This document shows, one piece after another, positions 24,382-36,300 of a DNA stretch of 64,000 nt. The notes under the pieces are model-generated. The model made no database searches. It had not been told where the DNA came from and saw only the letters and a list, made by a program, of their open reading frames with translations. The position numbers and the translations under genes are program-made. Origin of the DNA: Blasia pusilla (taxonomy: Eukaryota > Marchantiophyta > Marchantiopsida > Blasiales); NCBI GenBank assembly GCA_050084515.1, contig CM114273.1:41354001-41418000 (forward strand), in the 5' to 3' direction. Positions within the stretch are counted from its first letter, which is position 1, and each line of letters begins with the position of its first letter.

Positions 24382-25294
24382 TCAGGTCCATGGCCGACCC
24401 AACACATGACGTCGTGAAGCCTCGAAATAGAAACAACAATTTGTCACACCAAAGATGTAAATCCCATCACACGCTCTCTCATCAGCGTTAGGCTCCACCA
24501 ACTGTCGCACATGAGAATCCCATACAAGCCCCTGACCACCTTCCCTGTAGGCATGTGACGAGGGAAAACTCACAAATGTGGGTAGCGCCATCCTAGGCTG
24601 GCCCACACGGTTCACCACTGCCATGGGTGACCGATCAATAACCCTCACCACTTGAGAAAGTCGCCCAGTATCCAAGATACTATCCACTGTAAGGCGAGGA
24701 TCCCGCTGCACTGCATCATATGCTCGACGTAGAACCTCCCTGGGCAACAAGTTTGTCCACCACAAGCATGGACGATGTGCACGCGAGCCAACTCGCGCTG
24801 CATCCAACAACACCGCTGGTCCAATCCAAGACCGCACCTCATGAACACTCGCCATCATCCGGGTCCGAGTATCACCCAACAATGGAACATTCTCCAGAAT
24901 GTAAGCTAGAGCACGTGCCTGATGAACCTAAAGATGTCGTAACGCCCGTAACATCTCCCAAAACAATGGAGACCTAGGGTCATGTAATCCCTCCCCACGA
25001 CCAGCACGTGTATGACCCTGACATGGCCATCCAGCAATCACCAAATCCACAAGACCAATTCTCTCAAGGTCCTGCGCCCCCAACAATGCAATGTGTGATG
25101 ATAAAGCACGCTGGTACCCACGAATAGCTGATGGCGGCATACTCGGGATATCTCCGCATCAACTGACCAATATGTCGGGATGAGACTCTTTGGGCCGTCT
25201 CATCTCGCTCCACATACACGTATCTCCGCAAAGGAATACCGGCCTGCAACACTGCAGCTAAACCAGTGCTAATCCCACCAAAGAGATCTAACAC
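24382..25294 (-). pseudogene. DNMT3-like cytosine-5 DNA methyltransferase (copy B)
   Basis: This is the clearest copy of the captured enzyme. In order on minus: motif I VLDLFGGISTGLAAVLQAG (25294), the VYVERDE block (cofactor-binding acidic residue), motif IV DLVIAGWPCQGHTRAGRG with the catalytic Cys, LFWEMLRAL, motif VI LENVPLLGDTR (near 24890), motif VIII VGSRAHRPCLWWTNLLP, and GLVWDSHVRQLVEPNADER. After a frameshift come RRHVLG and AMDLNCLTW (motif X). The xGLAxVLxxGI spacing and the AHRxRxxW block resemble DNMT3/DRM enzymes more than DNMT1. The reaction would be methylation of cytosine C5 using S-adenosylmethionine. It has two or three frameshifts, so this copy cannot be made in one piece. 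Confidence 0.85.
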
Positions 25295-25863
25295 ACAAAT
25301 GCCCTCCGGCGGATACTGCCATACAATGGGTATAGTATCCAAAGGGATAACTAAGCCCCGGGCTGAAGTAGGAGTCCGCCGTGGGGCCTCCTCTTCCTCG
25401 TGAGGTATAATGACCTCACACCAAGCCTCTGCACTAGGCGATCGCCTCTGCCGTAGTGCACCGCTGAACTCCAAAGTGGCACATCCAACGATGAGGATGC
25501 CTTTGCTGCAAAAATAGGGACCTCCTCTACCTCCTCATGCGCAGGAGAATCCATAGCGTAAAACATTACCCTCCAAAAAGTCTCTGGCCAAGTGACTACT
25601 CCACTAAAACCAGCCATAGATGCTAACATTGTTGGGGAATACCCTCCTGGTCGAGCCCCGAAATAAATCTCACAGAACTTGGCTCATACGTCCATCCCGT
25701 TTGCCAACCTGGTCTATATGATTTGTCTCGATCCAAAGTAATCCATCTGAAAACCCATCGGGTACAATACTGCTCCTCCAACTAGTACATCATACGACTC
25801 GGCTGATGTGACTACCGCAGATACTCCCAACTGGGAGCTATCAGTCGCATGATCTGGTCTCAA

Positions 25864-26256
25864 CTATACAGAAAACTTTTCCCGTGTCATGAATTGAGAC
25901 CTATCATTGGCTCCTCCAAGTGATGTTTGAATCTGGAATGGGCAAGGCTCAAGCTCTGACCTCCGAATACCCAAACCAATACATGCCGCCTTTCCCAACA
26001 TCAAAGGTTGGGCACCTGAGTCTAACAAGACTCTATCTGGTCTATACACCTGTCCTGTAGGACTCACCGATCGGAAGATCCCACTCCGGTTGTCCAACAT
26101 ACATACACCAGGTGTAAGCCTCTCACGATCAATGGATGGTCGGGTGGTAATGCATCCATCTTCGGCTGACACCGCCAAGTAGCACCGGTACTCAATGCTA
26201 CTCGACATAGAGGGTCGCTCCACCGCAACACCCTCATCCACCTCAACACGTAGCAA
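25864..26256 (-). CDS. Retroelement aspartic protease (copy B)
   Basis: An open stretch has RVLLDSGAQPLMLGK with the active-site DSG at residues 79-81, followed by the IGLGI strand typical of retropepsins. It lies between gag and the methyltransferase, as in A and C, and would release mature proteins from the polyprotein. It is probably a fragment of a longer interrupted frame. Confidence 0.75.
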   Translation of the reverse strand: MLRVEVDEGVAVERPSMSSSIEYRCYLAVSAEDGCITTRPSIDRERLTPGVCMLDNRSGIFRSVSPTGQVYRPDRVLLDSGAQPLMLGKAACIGLGIRRSELEPCPFQIQTSLGGANDRSQFMTREKFSV

Positions 26257-26693
26257 GAATACACCCCACGTTCACACAACATGGTCGCTAATGAAATACA
26301 GGAGCTAAGTCAACTCCTAAAGCCATCACCTCCGTGGCGAAAACAATGGGGATCCCAACACGGAAGTTGCCATCCCACATCGCATTGATCTTTGCATCCG
26401 TGTCTACTACACGGGATGTAGATGCCTCGATCCCCCCACTGTCGGCTCAATAGGATGCAGAGGAACCATGGATGGAGTCCTAAGCACCTCAGACAACAAG
26501 AATGACCGGGAAGCCTAGCTCGCCTCCCGGCCCCTCACCCTCTATGGGTCCAACTCCACAAGAGCACCACGTGGCTCGACCCTCGAGTGGCTCCTCTCGA
26601 ATCGCTGCGGTGATGCCTCAACCGTCTTTGCACTCGCCATATAAGAGAGATCATCCCTCCATAAGAGGTGGAAGCCCTGCTCCCTAACCTGAT

Positions 26694-28150
26694 CTATCCG
26701 GATACCACCATAGTAGCCAATCTCGCTCCAATCTGCTCAATCCCGGGCCATAGTCGACTTGTCAGAGTGGTAGGGGTAGCTACCGAGGCTCTCCAAACCA
26801 CTGGTCCACCTCTACCACCCCTACCACCTCTACCACCTCGGCCTCTCGGAGCTACTCCACCACGGCCACGGCCTGATCTCAACTCTAGATGAAGATCAAA
26901 GCAACGCTCTCGAGGATGACCTAGTCTCCCGCAATGATCATACTGAGCCTCAGTCGGCCCCATCCTCCAAAGTCCGTCTCCCATCCTCTTGGGGACAAAA
27001 CTTCCTAACATGATCACCTCCACATGTCCAACATGACTGTCCTTGCTGCGGGGCACAAATGAAGGCAATGGTCTCTGCACAAATATCCCTCTAGGACTTG
27101 ACTGAGGTCGCGTGTACCCCCCACGACTCCCACTACTACTACCACCACCACTACTACGAGACTGTGAGGTGGGCAGTTGAACACGAGAAGTAGTAGTTGT
27201 ATCCCTATTGAATGCGGATGTCACCACTCTCTCCTTCACCATGTTAAGCTCAATCTTCTCAGATAGAGCAAACACATGGGTCAATGTGGATGAATCATCA
27301 CTCATAAGAGTAGCATCACGTACCCTATGGCGCAAATCTCTGTCCAAGATCCCATACTAAAATGGATTGCTCGATCCTCGGTCACACCGTGGGTAACTGA
27401 AATCAAGCGTCGATACGCGTGTATGCCTCACGAAGACTCTCACGGTCTTTCGCTCAAAGTCCTGAAGATTCCTCAACTTCTCCGTCTTCACTCCTTGATA
27501 GTTCTTCTTCAACCTCTTGAAGAACTCTACAATCGGGGCTAAACGATGGTGGGGCACTAGTACCTCCACTAGTACCTCCTTTGGTACCCCCACTCCGGCT
27601 CGACTGCACCACTCAACGTCGGGGCCGTGGCATAGTAGGAGCACTACTACCAATACCACCATGGGTGATAGACACATAGCCTGGAGACCAAGATTGTCTC
27701 CATGCCTCAATCTCAGCAACATGGTCCTTCCTAAACTCATGGTAATCATCCATGGGTGGTCCTTCCAAGTCTTTGAAACAACCCCTTCCAAGCCAAGAAG
27801 GGTGTAAACAACGTGCGTTCAACAACATCTGCATATCACACCACATATCAAACTCCTGCATGAAGTCCTCCAACTCAATGGTACCCTTTGCACCCGAGTA
27901 TCGTCGTGGGCCCTTCATGGCCCCATATCCATGTCCATGTCCCAAATCAATGGAGCTGCAACACTCGATAACAACGTAGAAGACTCGGTGTTTGGAACAC
28001 CCTCGTCCTCCTCTTCATCAACCGTAGGAAGTGGAAAAGGTAGCCGATAACTAAATCCACTCCGTGTGAAACCACCATATCCGCACCACGGTCCCCAACC
28101 AGACCACCCGACACTCCGTGATGACCAACGCCGATCCGCACCACCACCAA
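26694..28150 (-). pseudogene. Gag with two zinc knuckles (copy B)
   Basis: The N-terminal part (27613-27945) has GTIELEDFMQEFDMW and PMDDYHEFRKDHVAEIEAW, as in copy C gag. The gag core follows at 27357-27791 with a frameshift. Two CCHC-type knuckles lie near 27010-27045 (CWTCGGDHVRKFC) and 26905-26945 (YDHCGRLGHPRERC, first Cys mutated to Tyr). An arginine/glycine-rich tail follows. The role would be genome packaging. Confidence 0.7.
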
Positions 28151-28659
28151 ATTACCAAGTGACGTCGATGTCGCTATACTATTCTAGCTCTACTAGCTAT
28201 GGGTGTAGGCAATGAGAACTTGTCATCACCACAAGAAGTCTCCCACGGTCTACTCGTCATCCCTCCACCTCACTACCGGTAGCACACGGGAGTAACACTA
28301 CTCGAAATCAGCGTCAACCCTAACAATGGGCGCAAGCAAGCAAGAAGCACGATGGAGGGGATCCAAACACAGAAATCCAACGACAACCCTCCAATCGCAA
28401 ATGGAAATCAAGGTAACACAATCCACCAAACGTGGTGCCCTCTCGAATCCACAAAACCCACCACACAATTCTAACGCAATAGCTACTCCGCCGGGTCGAT
28501 GACGTGCTAGTCGAACTCGCAAACACCTGAAAATATCACTGCATGGAGAGGCTACACAAGACTATGCGCTAGAGGTACATCAACCAAAAACTGAGATGCA
28601 TAAAGCGCCTAACACATCTCCGAACATCACCAAATGAGCTACAACAGTCTGTACACTGG

Positions 28660-28745
28660 CATAGTTAAGAACTCAGCAATTAAGCGTCCTCCAGGCATAA
28701 TAGCCCAAAGATGGGTGACCAGTTATGCAAAACTCAAATCCCAAA
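28660..28745 (+). other. 5S-rRNA-like segment in the leader of copy B
   Basis: The plus strand reads AACTCAGCAATTAAGCGT and, about 25 nt later, GATGGGTGACC. These match the plant 5S rRNA internal promoter blocks (AACTCCGCAGTTAAGCGT and GGATGGGTGACC) in the right order and spacing. The rest of the 5S gene is absent or diverged. The orientation is opposite to the element's coding strand. Confidence 0.7.
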
Positions 28746-29105
28746 TCCTGCAAAAATTGCCTCACGCCCAAGCAAGCAAGCTTGCTTGCTTGCTCCTTGC
28801 TCCTTACTCCGCCTCTCACGCCCACTCGCCTCGAGCTACCACGAGTTGCCTCGAAGCCTCTACTCACTACCAAGGCTAACTCCCAACGCAACAGGCTCAA
28901 CTCAAAGAACTGACTGTTCTTTGAGTGCACTCCACCTTATATCCTCCAACCTAAGAGCGGGCCCTATTGTGAAACTCACCCCCAACTGAGTAACCCCCAA
29001 CCCTATGTATGGAACCGCATCTCTACCAAGCCACTACGGTCCTACATAAGGAATGGCCTCTACTAGCACACTATACTCTACGACATAATCCGTATGGTCA
29101 TGACA

Positions 29106-29644
29106 GATTAAACCTTCTTGCAAAAGAGGGACTTTATATTTTTCATCCTTTTCACACATTCATCTTGACGTGCGATTTTGGATACTTGATCCTCTAAGTG
29201 TATGTAGGCACCCTGCAAAGTTTCATTAAAAATGGAGTCTTGAAAAAAACCCCCAAAAATTGAAAGGTGTTTTTGAATTGCATGATTTGAATAAAGAAAG
29301 AACGTCTACCCATATTTTTTCTTAATAAACTATGTGATATTCTTATAAAATTTTTCATATTTCATCATCTGAGTGTATGTGAGCTTCCTTAAAAAATTTC
29401 AATGAAAATGAAGTAGTGACCAAAAGCCTAAAAATAGATAAGTATTTTTGGACCTTTGTGATCTAACCTTTTAATGACGAGGGATCTGTACATTTTTCAT
29501 ATTTTTCACATACTTGATCTTGATCTGAAATTTGGGACACTTGTTCACACAAGTGTCTTTAAGCTTTTTGCAAAATTTCAATGAAAATAGACTTGTGACT
29601 AGAAGGCAAGAAATAGATAAGTGTTCTTTGAACTACATGATTTA
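29106..29644. repeat. Satellite units (about 180 bp), three copies between B and C
   Basis: The units begin at about 29106, 29286 and 29460. Each contains an AACCTTxTxACGAxAGxGxx block, a TTTTTCAT block, ATTTGGxACACTTG and AATTTCAATGAAAAT. Further units lie right of copy C (40585-41290), and a partial one lies left of 20249. Together they form one array split by B and C. Confidence 0.75.
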
Positions 29645-30273
29645 TGTCGTACGCATACACATCATTACACAACATACATTGTTGTCACCGAAAACACACA
29701 CAAACACGCACGATCCCATGCTAGCTCATGGCATCCAAACAATGAGACAAGAAGTACCAAAATATCTCCAATATATCAAAGTACCAAAGTATCTCAAATG
29801 TGTGCACTCTCACATGTCTCTCTCAATGTCAAACCAAACCCACTCTCCTAATGAGAGGCTTGGGTTACACACACAAGGCAAGCAAGACCATAGCTCCGCC
29901 GCCTCATGCCAAGAGGTTCAACAAAGAGAGAATGAGCTTTCAAGCTCTCTCTCCTTGAGGTATACCCCTCCCCTCTCCCAAGCTCTCTCCACAGTAACCA
30001 TGCTCTCCCAAGTCACCTCCTTGGCTCTTGATCTGATATAGGAGGTCAAAGGCCACTTCCCAAAATAGAAAGTTGACCGTAGACTCAAAATGGTACTTAC
30101 CTAAAATAGTAAATTCCTCAATATGGCTCCAAATGAGCCGAAATGAAGGAGAAACCTGCTCTCTCAAGTTTCCCGGGGCCTCAGCAGGTCATCCTCGACC
30201 CCATGAGCCTGTCCTCTACTACTCGCGAAGGCACTATACTAGATCTCACCAATCTATCCTAAAAGATATGACA
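29645..30273 (-). mobile_element. Small terminal-region-only element next to copy C
   Basis: This 629-bp unit starts TGTCGTACGC and ends GATATGACA. Its left 115 bp match terminal segment H and the rest matches terminal segment T of A and C. Only GT separates it from copy C. TTTA at 29641-29644 pairs with TTTA at 40585-40588, beyond copy C. Confidence 0.75.
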
Positions 30274-30390
30274 GTTGTCGTGCGCATACATATCGCTACA
30301 CAACATACATCGTTGTCACCAAACACGCACGATTCCATGCTAAATCATGGCATCCAAAAAATGAGATAACAAGTACCAAAATATCTCCAA

Positions 30391-30400
30391 TTGCCCTCCT
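30391..30400 (-). promoter_or_regulatory. Polypurine tract of copy C
   Basis: On minus it reads AGGAGGGCAA directly before terminal segment H (30276-30390). One G to A change separates it from the tracts of A and B. Confidence 0.55.
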
Positions 30401-30559
30401 AGCTGGTGGTTAGGTCCCTCTAGCTTCAGATAGCCATCTATCCCTACCTACCACGACATATATCTCTCGGACGCTAAGAGCAAGAAGGCTGGGTGCTCAT
30501 GTGGCCCCATCATTAGTCGCCTTCTTGTCATCCATATTCCAGACATAAGTCAAAATGTA

Positions 30560-31800
30560 GAACTACCTACGCTATGTACATTTGGGATACATCCATCATC
30601 CTTGAGGAACCCTAGTGAGAGGTGGCGTTAAACATGCCATATGCCATCCTCTCGAACACCAATCACAAACTAACATAATGGCTGTACCGCGGGCGGAACC
30701 ACACAACATACATCGCAAGCTTGCAGAAACTACTGCTAAGCTTGGATCAACTATGACATCAATGTTAGGAAGGTGACATGGCGCACAGTTACGCACATGG
30801 TCCTTCCAAACCATACCATCGCGTCCTTCCAATAAAAGAACACCAGATGGAAAAATCTCATGCACTCTCAAGATGGTGCGCCCTGCAGTCACATCCAACG
30901 TTGTGGGTGCCATCTGCTGCAAGTAGATATAGTCTCCTTGATGAAACCTCCGGATAGTAGGTCGATAAATATCCCCAAATAGTTGCATACCTCAATGTAT
31001 CCCGATGTTGCGGAATCGCCAAGTTCTTAAACGCCATGGGCATCACTCTCTGGAATAACTCTGCCTTCTGAGAACATGCTCACATCCATACATCAGGGTC
31101 ATCAAGGTTCAACACCTCATCAACATCTCGACAAATGGCCGTAAGTAAATGTGGCTCACGGCCATAAAGCAGCAAGTACGGTGAGAAAGACGCTAAGGAT
31201 GCCTGCCTGCTGAATCTGTATCCCATCGCCAACCATGGCAAATGAAGGTCCCAATCTCCTAGGTGACCTCTCTGCAAGCCATACTTGCGTAATCCTCTAT
31301 TCATCGTCTACACAACCCTCTCCGCTAGTCCATCCGCCTCAAGATGATCTTGCAAAGTGGTGCGGCAGTCGATCAGCGCCTTTGATCACATAAGGCCTGA
31401 AAACTCCCCACGGAACTCTATACTCTGGTATGTCAACACCTCAGCAAGTGCGCCATAAAGACTCAGAACTCGATCTAGGAAAGCATACGCTATTCCCTCA
31501 CTCGCTTTGTCAAGCAATGCAACCAACTCTATCCACTTTGAGAAGTGCTCGACCATCATCAACATATAACGACTATGGTGCTCCGCCACAGGTAAAGGTC
31601 CTGCAAAATCCAAACTCCATCTAAAACCTAAATTCATGATTGGAAGTGGATACAACTGTGGAGTCAGAGCATTGAATGATGCTTGCACTCAATCACACAC
31701 CATGCATCTGGCAACAAATTGCTGAACATCAATCTTCATGCCTCGTCACCAATATTGTATCTGGAGCAAGTTGTACATCCGCTTTATTCCAAAATGACCC
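30560..31800 (-). pseudogene. Integrase with PHD finger (copy C)
   Basis: SLDFAGPL with the first catalytic Asp lies in 31386-31688. The middle part (31080-31304) and the C-terminal part (30596-30988) lie in other frames. The PHD finger reads RCMLC, MLVCDWCSRGWHMACL, TPPLTRVPQG; then a stop and WMYPKCT follow. It keeps the Cys that copy A lost (VCDWC), but loses one in the last pair. Confidence 0.75.
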
Positions 31801-31910
31801 ACCTCCTCGTGGGCATGACGCACTAAACGTGCTCTCTAGGAAGGATGAGGCACTACACGCACTCTACCATCTTCCCAAACTCACAACACATGTGTCCCCT
31901 CCCACCGGAA

Positions 31911-33648
31911 TTATCTGACTTGCTGTAGGATCCAATCTCGCTCTCTAGCATCCACTGTGCTCGCGACACTGCTAGTGCGCAGATACTCTAAGACCACTCC
32001 ATTTTCGTGAATGTCTTGGCTACCTTTGGTCTCCTCACCGACCTCTGGATCTAAGGACTCTCCATCAAACCTCGCCATCAAAGTCTCAGCAACTTGGCTC
32101 TCCATAGCCAACAAGCCCAAATAGGCTGACGCATGCCATCCTTGCACCAACTCCTCATCAATCTCTCCATGCCAACGAGCTCCCGTCGCATCTTGCTGAC
32201 TTGCGCATGGGTTATGGCTCAAACCATGTACATCCTTGTTGAGCATCCCAAGTCTATGCACCACCTGGAAGTCATACTCGTGCAGCAAAAGAGCCCACCT
32301 TGCAACCTTCCCTATAAGCTTGTCGGACTCCATCAACCACTTAAGTGGCTGATGATCAATAATAATGGTAAAGGGATTGCTGAATAGATAACATCTTAAA
32401 TGTGCGATAATCCACACTGCAGCCTAGCACTCACCCTCATACAAGCTATACTTCACCTGTGCAGCGTTGTTCAAGTGACTAGCGTAAGCCACCACGAACT
32501 TTCTACCATCATTGTCATGTTGGGTGAGCATGGCTCTAAGCCCCAACATACTCCAATCAGTATGCAACTGGAAAGGACGCCCCCTGATCGGTCTCCTCAA
32601 TATGGGTGCGGACGTCAATATGTCCTTGAGCAGGTGAAATGCTCTCTCTTGCTCATCACCCTCGGTGCCACTCCTGGTCAACCTTGGTCAGCAAGGTCAA
32701 CGGTTTCGCAATCGAGCTGAAACCCTTAACGTACCGTCAATAGAAGTTTTCCAATCCCATGAATGCACAAACTCCACTCACATCTGTAGGGCGAGGAATG
32801 CGTGAAATAGCCTCTACCTTCGTCTGCTACACACCAAGGCCATCTGGGTATATCGTATGACCCTAGTACTCAATCTGGTCGTAGAAGAACTTGCACTTGC
32901 CTGGATGTAGCTTCAGCCCACGTAGTTGCAATCGTCGAAACACCTTCTCTAGATGTCGCTCATGCTCCTCAACTGTGGCGCTAAAGACTACAATGTCATC
33001 AATATAATACCTAGCAAAATCAAGACCTGCCAAGATCTTATCCATAACCCTGTGAAACTCACCTGAGGCATTCTTTAACCCAAATGATAAGAACTGCCAC
33101 TAGTACAAGCAATCCTTCCGATGAGGATCGATGCCCCAAAATGCCATCTTCCACTTGTTCTCCAATATGATATGTAGCTGATGGTATCCGGCTCAAAAAT
33201 ATGACGAACTAAAGACCTTTGCATGCCCAATAGCATCAAAGATCTCCTTAAAAGTGGGTATGGCATGCCTATCGGACTTTGTCTGCAGATTGATAGGTCG
33301 ATAATCTCCACACATCCGCCTATCCGTCGAGTTGCCATGCACATCCTTCTTGGCGGGCATGACAGTGGAAGATGCATACTCTGTATGCAACATCTCCACT
33401 AGTCCTGCTCCAACCAAGCCCTGGGTCCTACTCTGAATCAGAGCCCTCTCCATGTCATTGAACCTATAGGGTCGTCGGAAGATGGACGTGTCACTCGACA
33501 ACTCAATGCGGATCCCTGGACCCTTCAGCATACCCAAATCATGCATACTAAATGAAAAACAACTCCTATAAATCTTAAAGAACAGGTGTATTTGGCGTCG
33601 CTCTCCTCTTGTCAACTTAGGGCCCATATCAGGCTCCCAAGTCTCCAT
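31911..33648 (-). pseudogene. Reverse transcriptase and RNase H (copy C)
   Basis: The RT N-terminal half (33193-33648) is open with GPKLTRGERRQIH, FRRPYRF and RRMCGDYRPINLQTKSD. The catalytic RYYIDDIVVF lies at 32863-33045. RNase H fragments lie at 32424-32681, and the connection at 31911-32417 has IDHQPLKWLMES. Stops separate the pieces. Confidence 0.8.
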
Positions 33649-33744
33649 CGTGACTACGGTAGGACTCTCCGATGCTTGTGTCGGTAGTTGCTATGGTGCA
33701 ACCCCGTCTCGGACAACAAAACTTGACTGCTCCCCTATAGCCAA

Positions 33745-34945
33745 CTACAAAATCGGATCTCTATGTGCCATACCCAAAACCACGCTCAATGTTCTGGCTA
33801 CCATCTCTTGGCGTTCCTGCAAAACATCCCAAGAAGTCCAAGGGTGTCTCTCCCGATCACCCTTGGTGTGTCGATCTCCTCGGGTCTCCCCCCAAGCCAC
33901 TGCTTCAACCATCTCGATAGGCATGGGGCTCACCAACGTAATTGTTGTGATTTGTTGCATCCTCAAACGACGATGCTCAGCTACTCATAAGATGAAAATC
34001 CATGTCAAGCAGTTCAGATCCATCGCCTGACCCAAGACATGACATCGTGATGCCTCATATAGTGAAGGTACTGCCGTCACTACTGTGGGGAATCCCATCG
34101 CTCGCTCTCGCTCATCAGCATTGCGCTCCACCAACCTCTGTAGCTAGTCATCCCAAACCAAGCCAGGTCCGGCCTCCTTCAATGCATAGAAAGCGGGAAA
34201 ACTCACCAATGTGTGAAAGGCTGGCCCTGGCATGCCAATCCTGTTGACCACAGTCAACGGCGGTCGATCATCGTGCCTTACTACCAGTGATCAACGGCCC
34301 AGATCCAATATAGAATCCACCAACAAATCGGAGGGACGCTCCACTCTTGCATAAGCCCTCTGCAACACCTCATGTGGCACCAAGTTGGTCCACCAAAGAC
34401 GCAGGCGATGTGCTCGTGAACCCACACTTGCAGCATCTAACAAAACTGTCGGGCCGATCCATGCGCACACCTGATGTGCACTCGTCATCACACGGGACCT
34501 CGAATCGCCCAAAATCGGCACATTCTCTAGAATGTATGCCGGATGACCAGATTGATGCTCCTATAAGTATCGCAAGATCCGCATCATCTCCCAAAACAAC
34601 TTGGATCGAGAGTTAGCTAATCCGCTACCCCGTCCAGCACTCGACTCGCCCTAACATGGCCAACTAGCGATGACCAAGTCTATGGTCCCTACCTGCTCCA
34701 AGTCTTGCGCCCCCAACAATGAAATGTCCCTCCAAAGGGAACTCTAGTAATCCTGAATGGCACACGCAGACAAAAAATCGGGAAAACGGAGGCGTAACTA
34801 CGCCACATGGTGAAGTGAAGCGCGCCTCGCAACATCATCAATCTCCATATACAAGTATTGCTGCACGCGCACTCCAACCTGCCAAACTGCAGCTAACCCA
34901 ATGTTGATCCCTCCAAAGAGATCCAACACCCGAATACCTTCCTTT
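33745..34945 (-). pseudogene. Cytosine-5 DNA methyltransferase (copy C)
   Basis: Motif I VLDLFGGINIGLAAV lies near 34935. Motif IV is DLVIASWPC followed by a stop where Gln is expected. Motif VI LENVPILGD lies near 34535, and motif VIII VGSRAHRLRLWWTNLVP is in 34291-34521. The C-terminal recognition region is present but shifted. Its layout equals copies A and B, so the domain was part of their common ancestor. Confidence 0.75.
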
Positions 34946-35199
34946 GGGATGCACCACACAATCGGGTGGTGTCCAAAGGGGTCATAGCAGCACTCTTGGC
35001 TACATGGGGTTCCTCTGACCCGTCACACTCTGGTGCAAACGCCTCGCTCCACGCGGTCTGCACATGCTCAGTAGCTAAGCGTTGAAGCTCCTCAATCGAG
35101 CCCCAAAGCGGCACCTCTCCTCCACGGATTGATGCAGCGACCATGACACTCCTCTCCATAGAAATTTCAAGAACGGGCGTATCCTCTATGGACATGTCC

Positions 35200-36064
35200 C
35201 TCAATCAAATCACTAGCCCAAGTGATGGCGCTGCTAAATGCTGCTAAGGTCGCCATCTCTCGTGGCCGTCGCTCGATCACTACATCTGTGAATCGAACGG
35301 GTAATGAGCTAAGACGCCCATCATGTGATTGCCATCTTGGTCTGTAGGATGTTGACTCCTTCTAGTAATCCAAGGAAAACCCAATTGGATACAATATTGC
35401 TCCACCAACCAAGATGTCGTAGGACTCTGCATCAGTCACTATTGCCTTTGCTCGTACCACGGACTCATCTGTAGGATGTCCCGGGAAAATCCTCACCACG
35501 ATCTCTTGTCGGGTGATATATTGTGTGGTACTCGCTCCACCCAAGGATGTCTATATCTGGAATGGACAACGCTCCATGTCAGGCCCAAACCTCTCAATGT
35601 TGCTTTCCCCAACATGAGGGTTGCGGTCTTGAATCCAACAAGACGCGCTGCGGACTAAAAGCTCTAACTCCTGGATTCACCAACTAGAAGACCTCTCCCC
35701 GATTATCCAGCAAAACAACACCAAGAGAAGCCATGGCACGCTCTATCGCGAGTCTAGCGACATCGCCGCCATCCTAGCAGCCGCAGCCTGCCATGAATTT
35801 GATGTGGACGGCTTGAGCATCAGCTCCAAGGGCAGGTCCATTACCTCCTCTGCAATCACCTCTGAACGTCATGCAGAACTCCAACTCCATGCTCACATAG
35901 CGTAGCAGCCAGCCGGAAAACCTCAACATACCTCCCAATATCATAACATCGGAAGCAGAAAATAAAGGAGCGCGGTACACACCCGTGGCCACCCTCGACA
36001 ACGTGCTCGACACATGCTCCTCTTGAGCATCAGCAATAGGAGTCATTGCAGTCGTTTCTCCCAT
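35200..36064 (-). pseudogene. Protease region (copy C)
   Basis: A LLDS block near 35640 marks the retropepsin active site (Gly changed to Arg, and a frameshift follows). TTQYITRQEIVVRI and SYDILVGGAILYPIGFSLDY follow in 35362-35544, the same protein as on the plus strand at 14340-14510 in copy A. Confidence 0.65.
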
Positions 36065-36300
36065 CGCCCTCCATGCCTACACACTAATAATATCACCAAC
36101 TCTCCGAGAACTCTGATCAGGACCCATCGATGGGGTCCTCATCGCCTCGGACCATCTCCTCCTCCATCCTGAGGCACACCTCAAGTGCAATCATGTTGAT
36201 GATGGGGTCCACCACATGATCGATAAGTTATTCTAGGCAGCCGGTGCTGAGCCACATATGAAGGTGCAGATCTCTGTGGCACGGCCTCCCGGTATCCTCC

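Larger units (their letters stand above)
20727..29105 (-). mobile_element. Ty3/gypsy-class retroelement copy B with methyltransferase
   Basis: This 8.38 kb relative of A and C carries the same gene order: gag, protease, methyltransferase, RT-RNase H, integrase-PHD. It is diverged in sequence, with different terminal segments apart from the first ~40 bp. It holds the best-preserved methyltransferase of the window. Its leader contains a 5S-rRNA-like stretch. Together with 20249-20722 it is flanked by GATT repeats within satellite DNA. Frameshifts and stops interrupt most domains. Confidence 0.8.
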
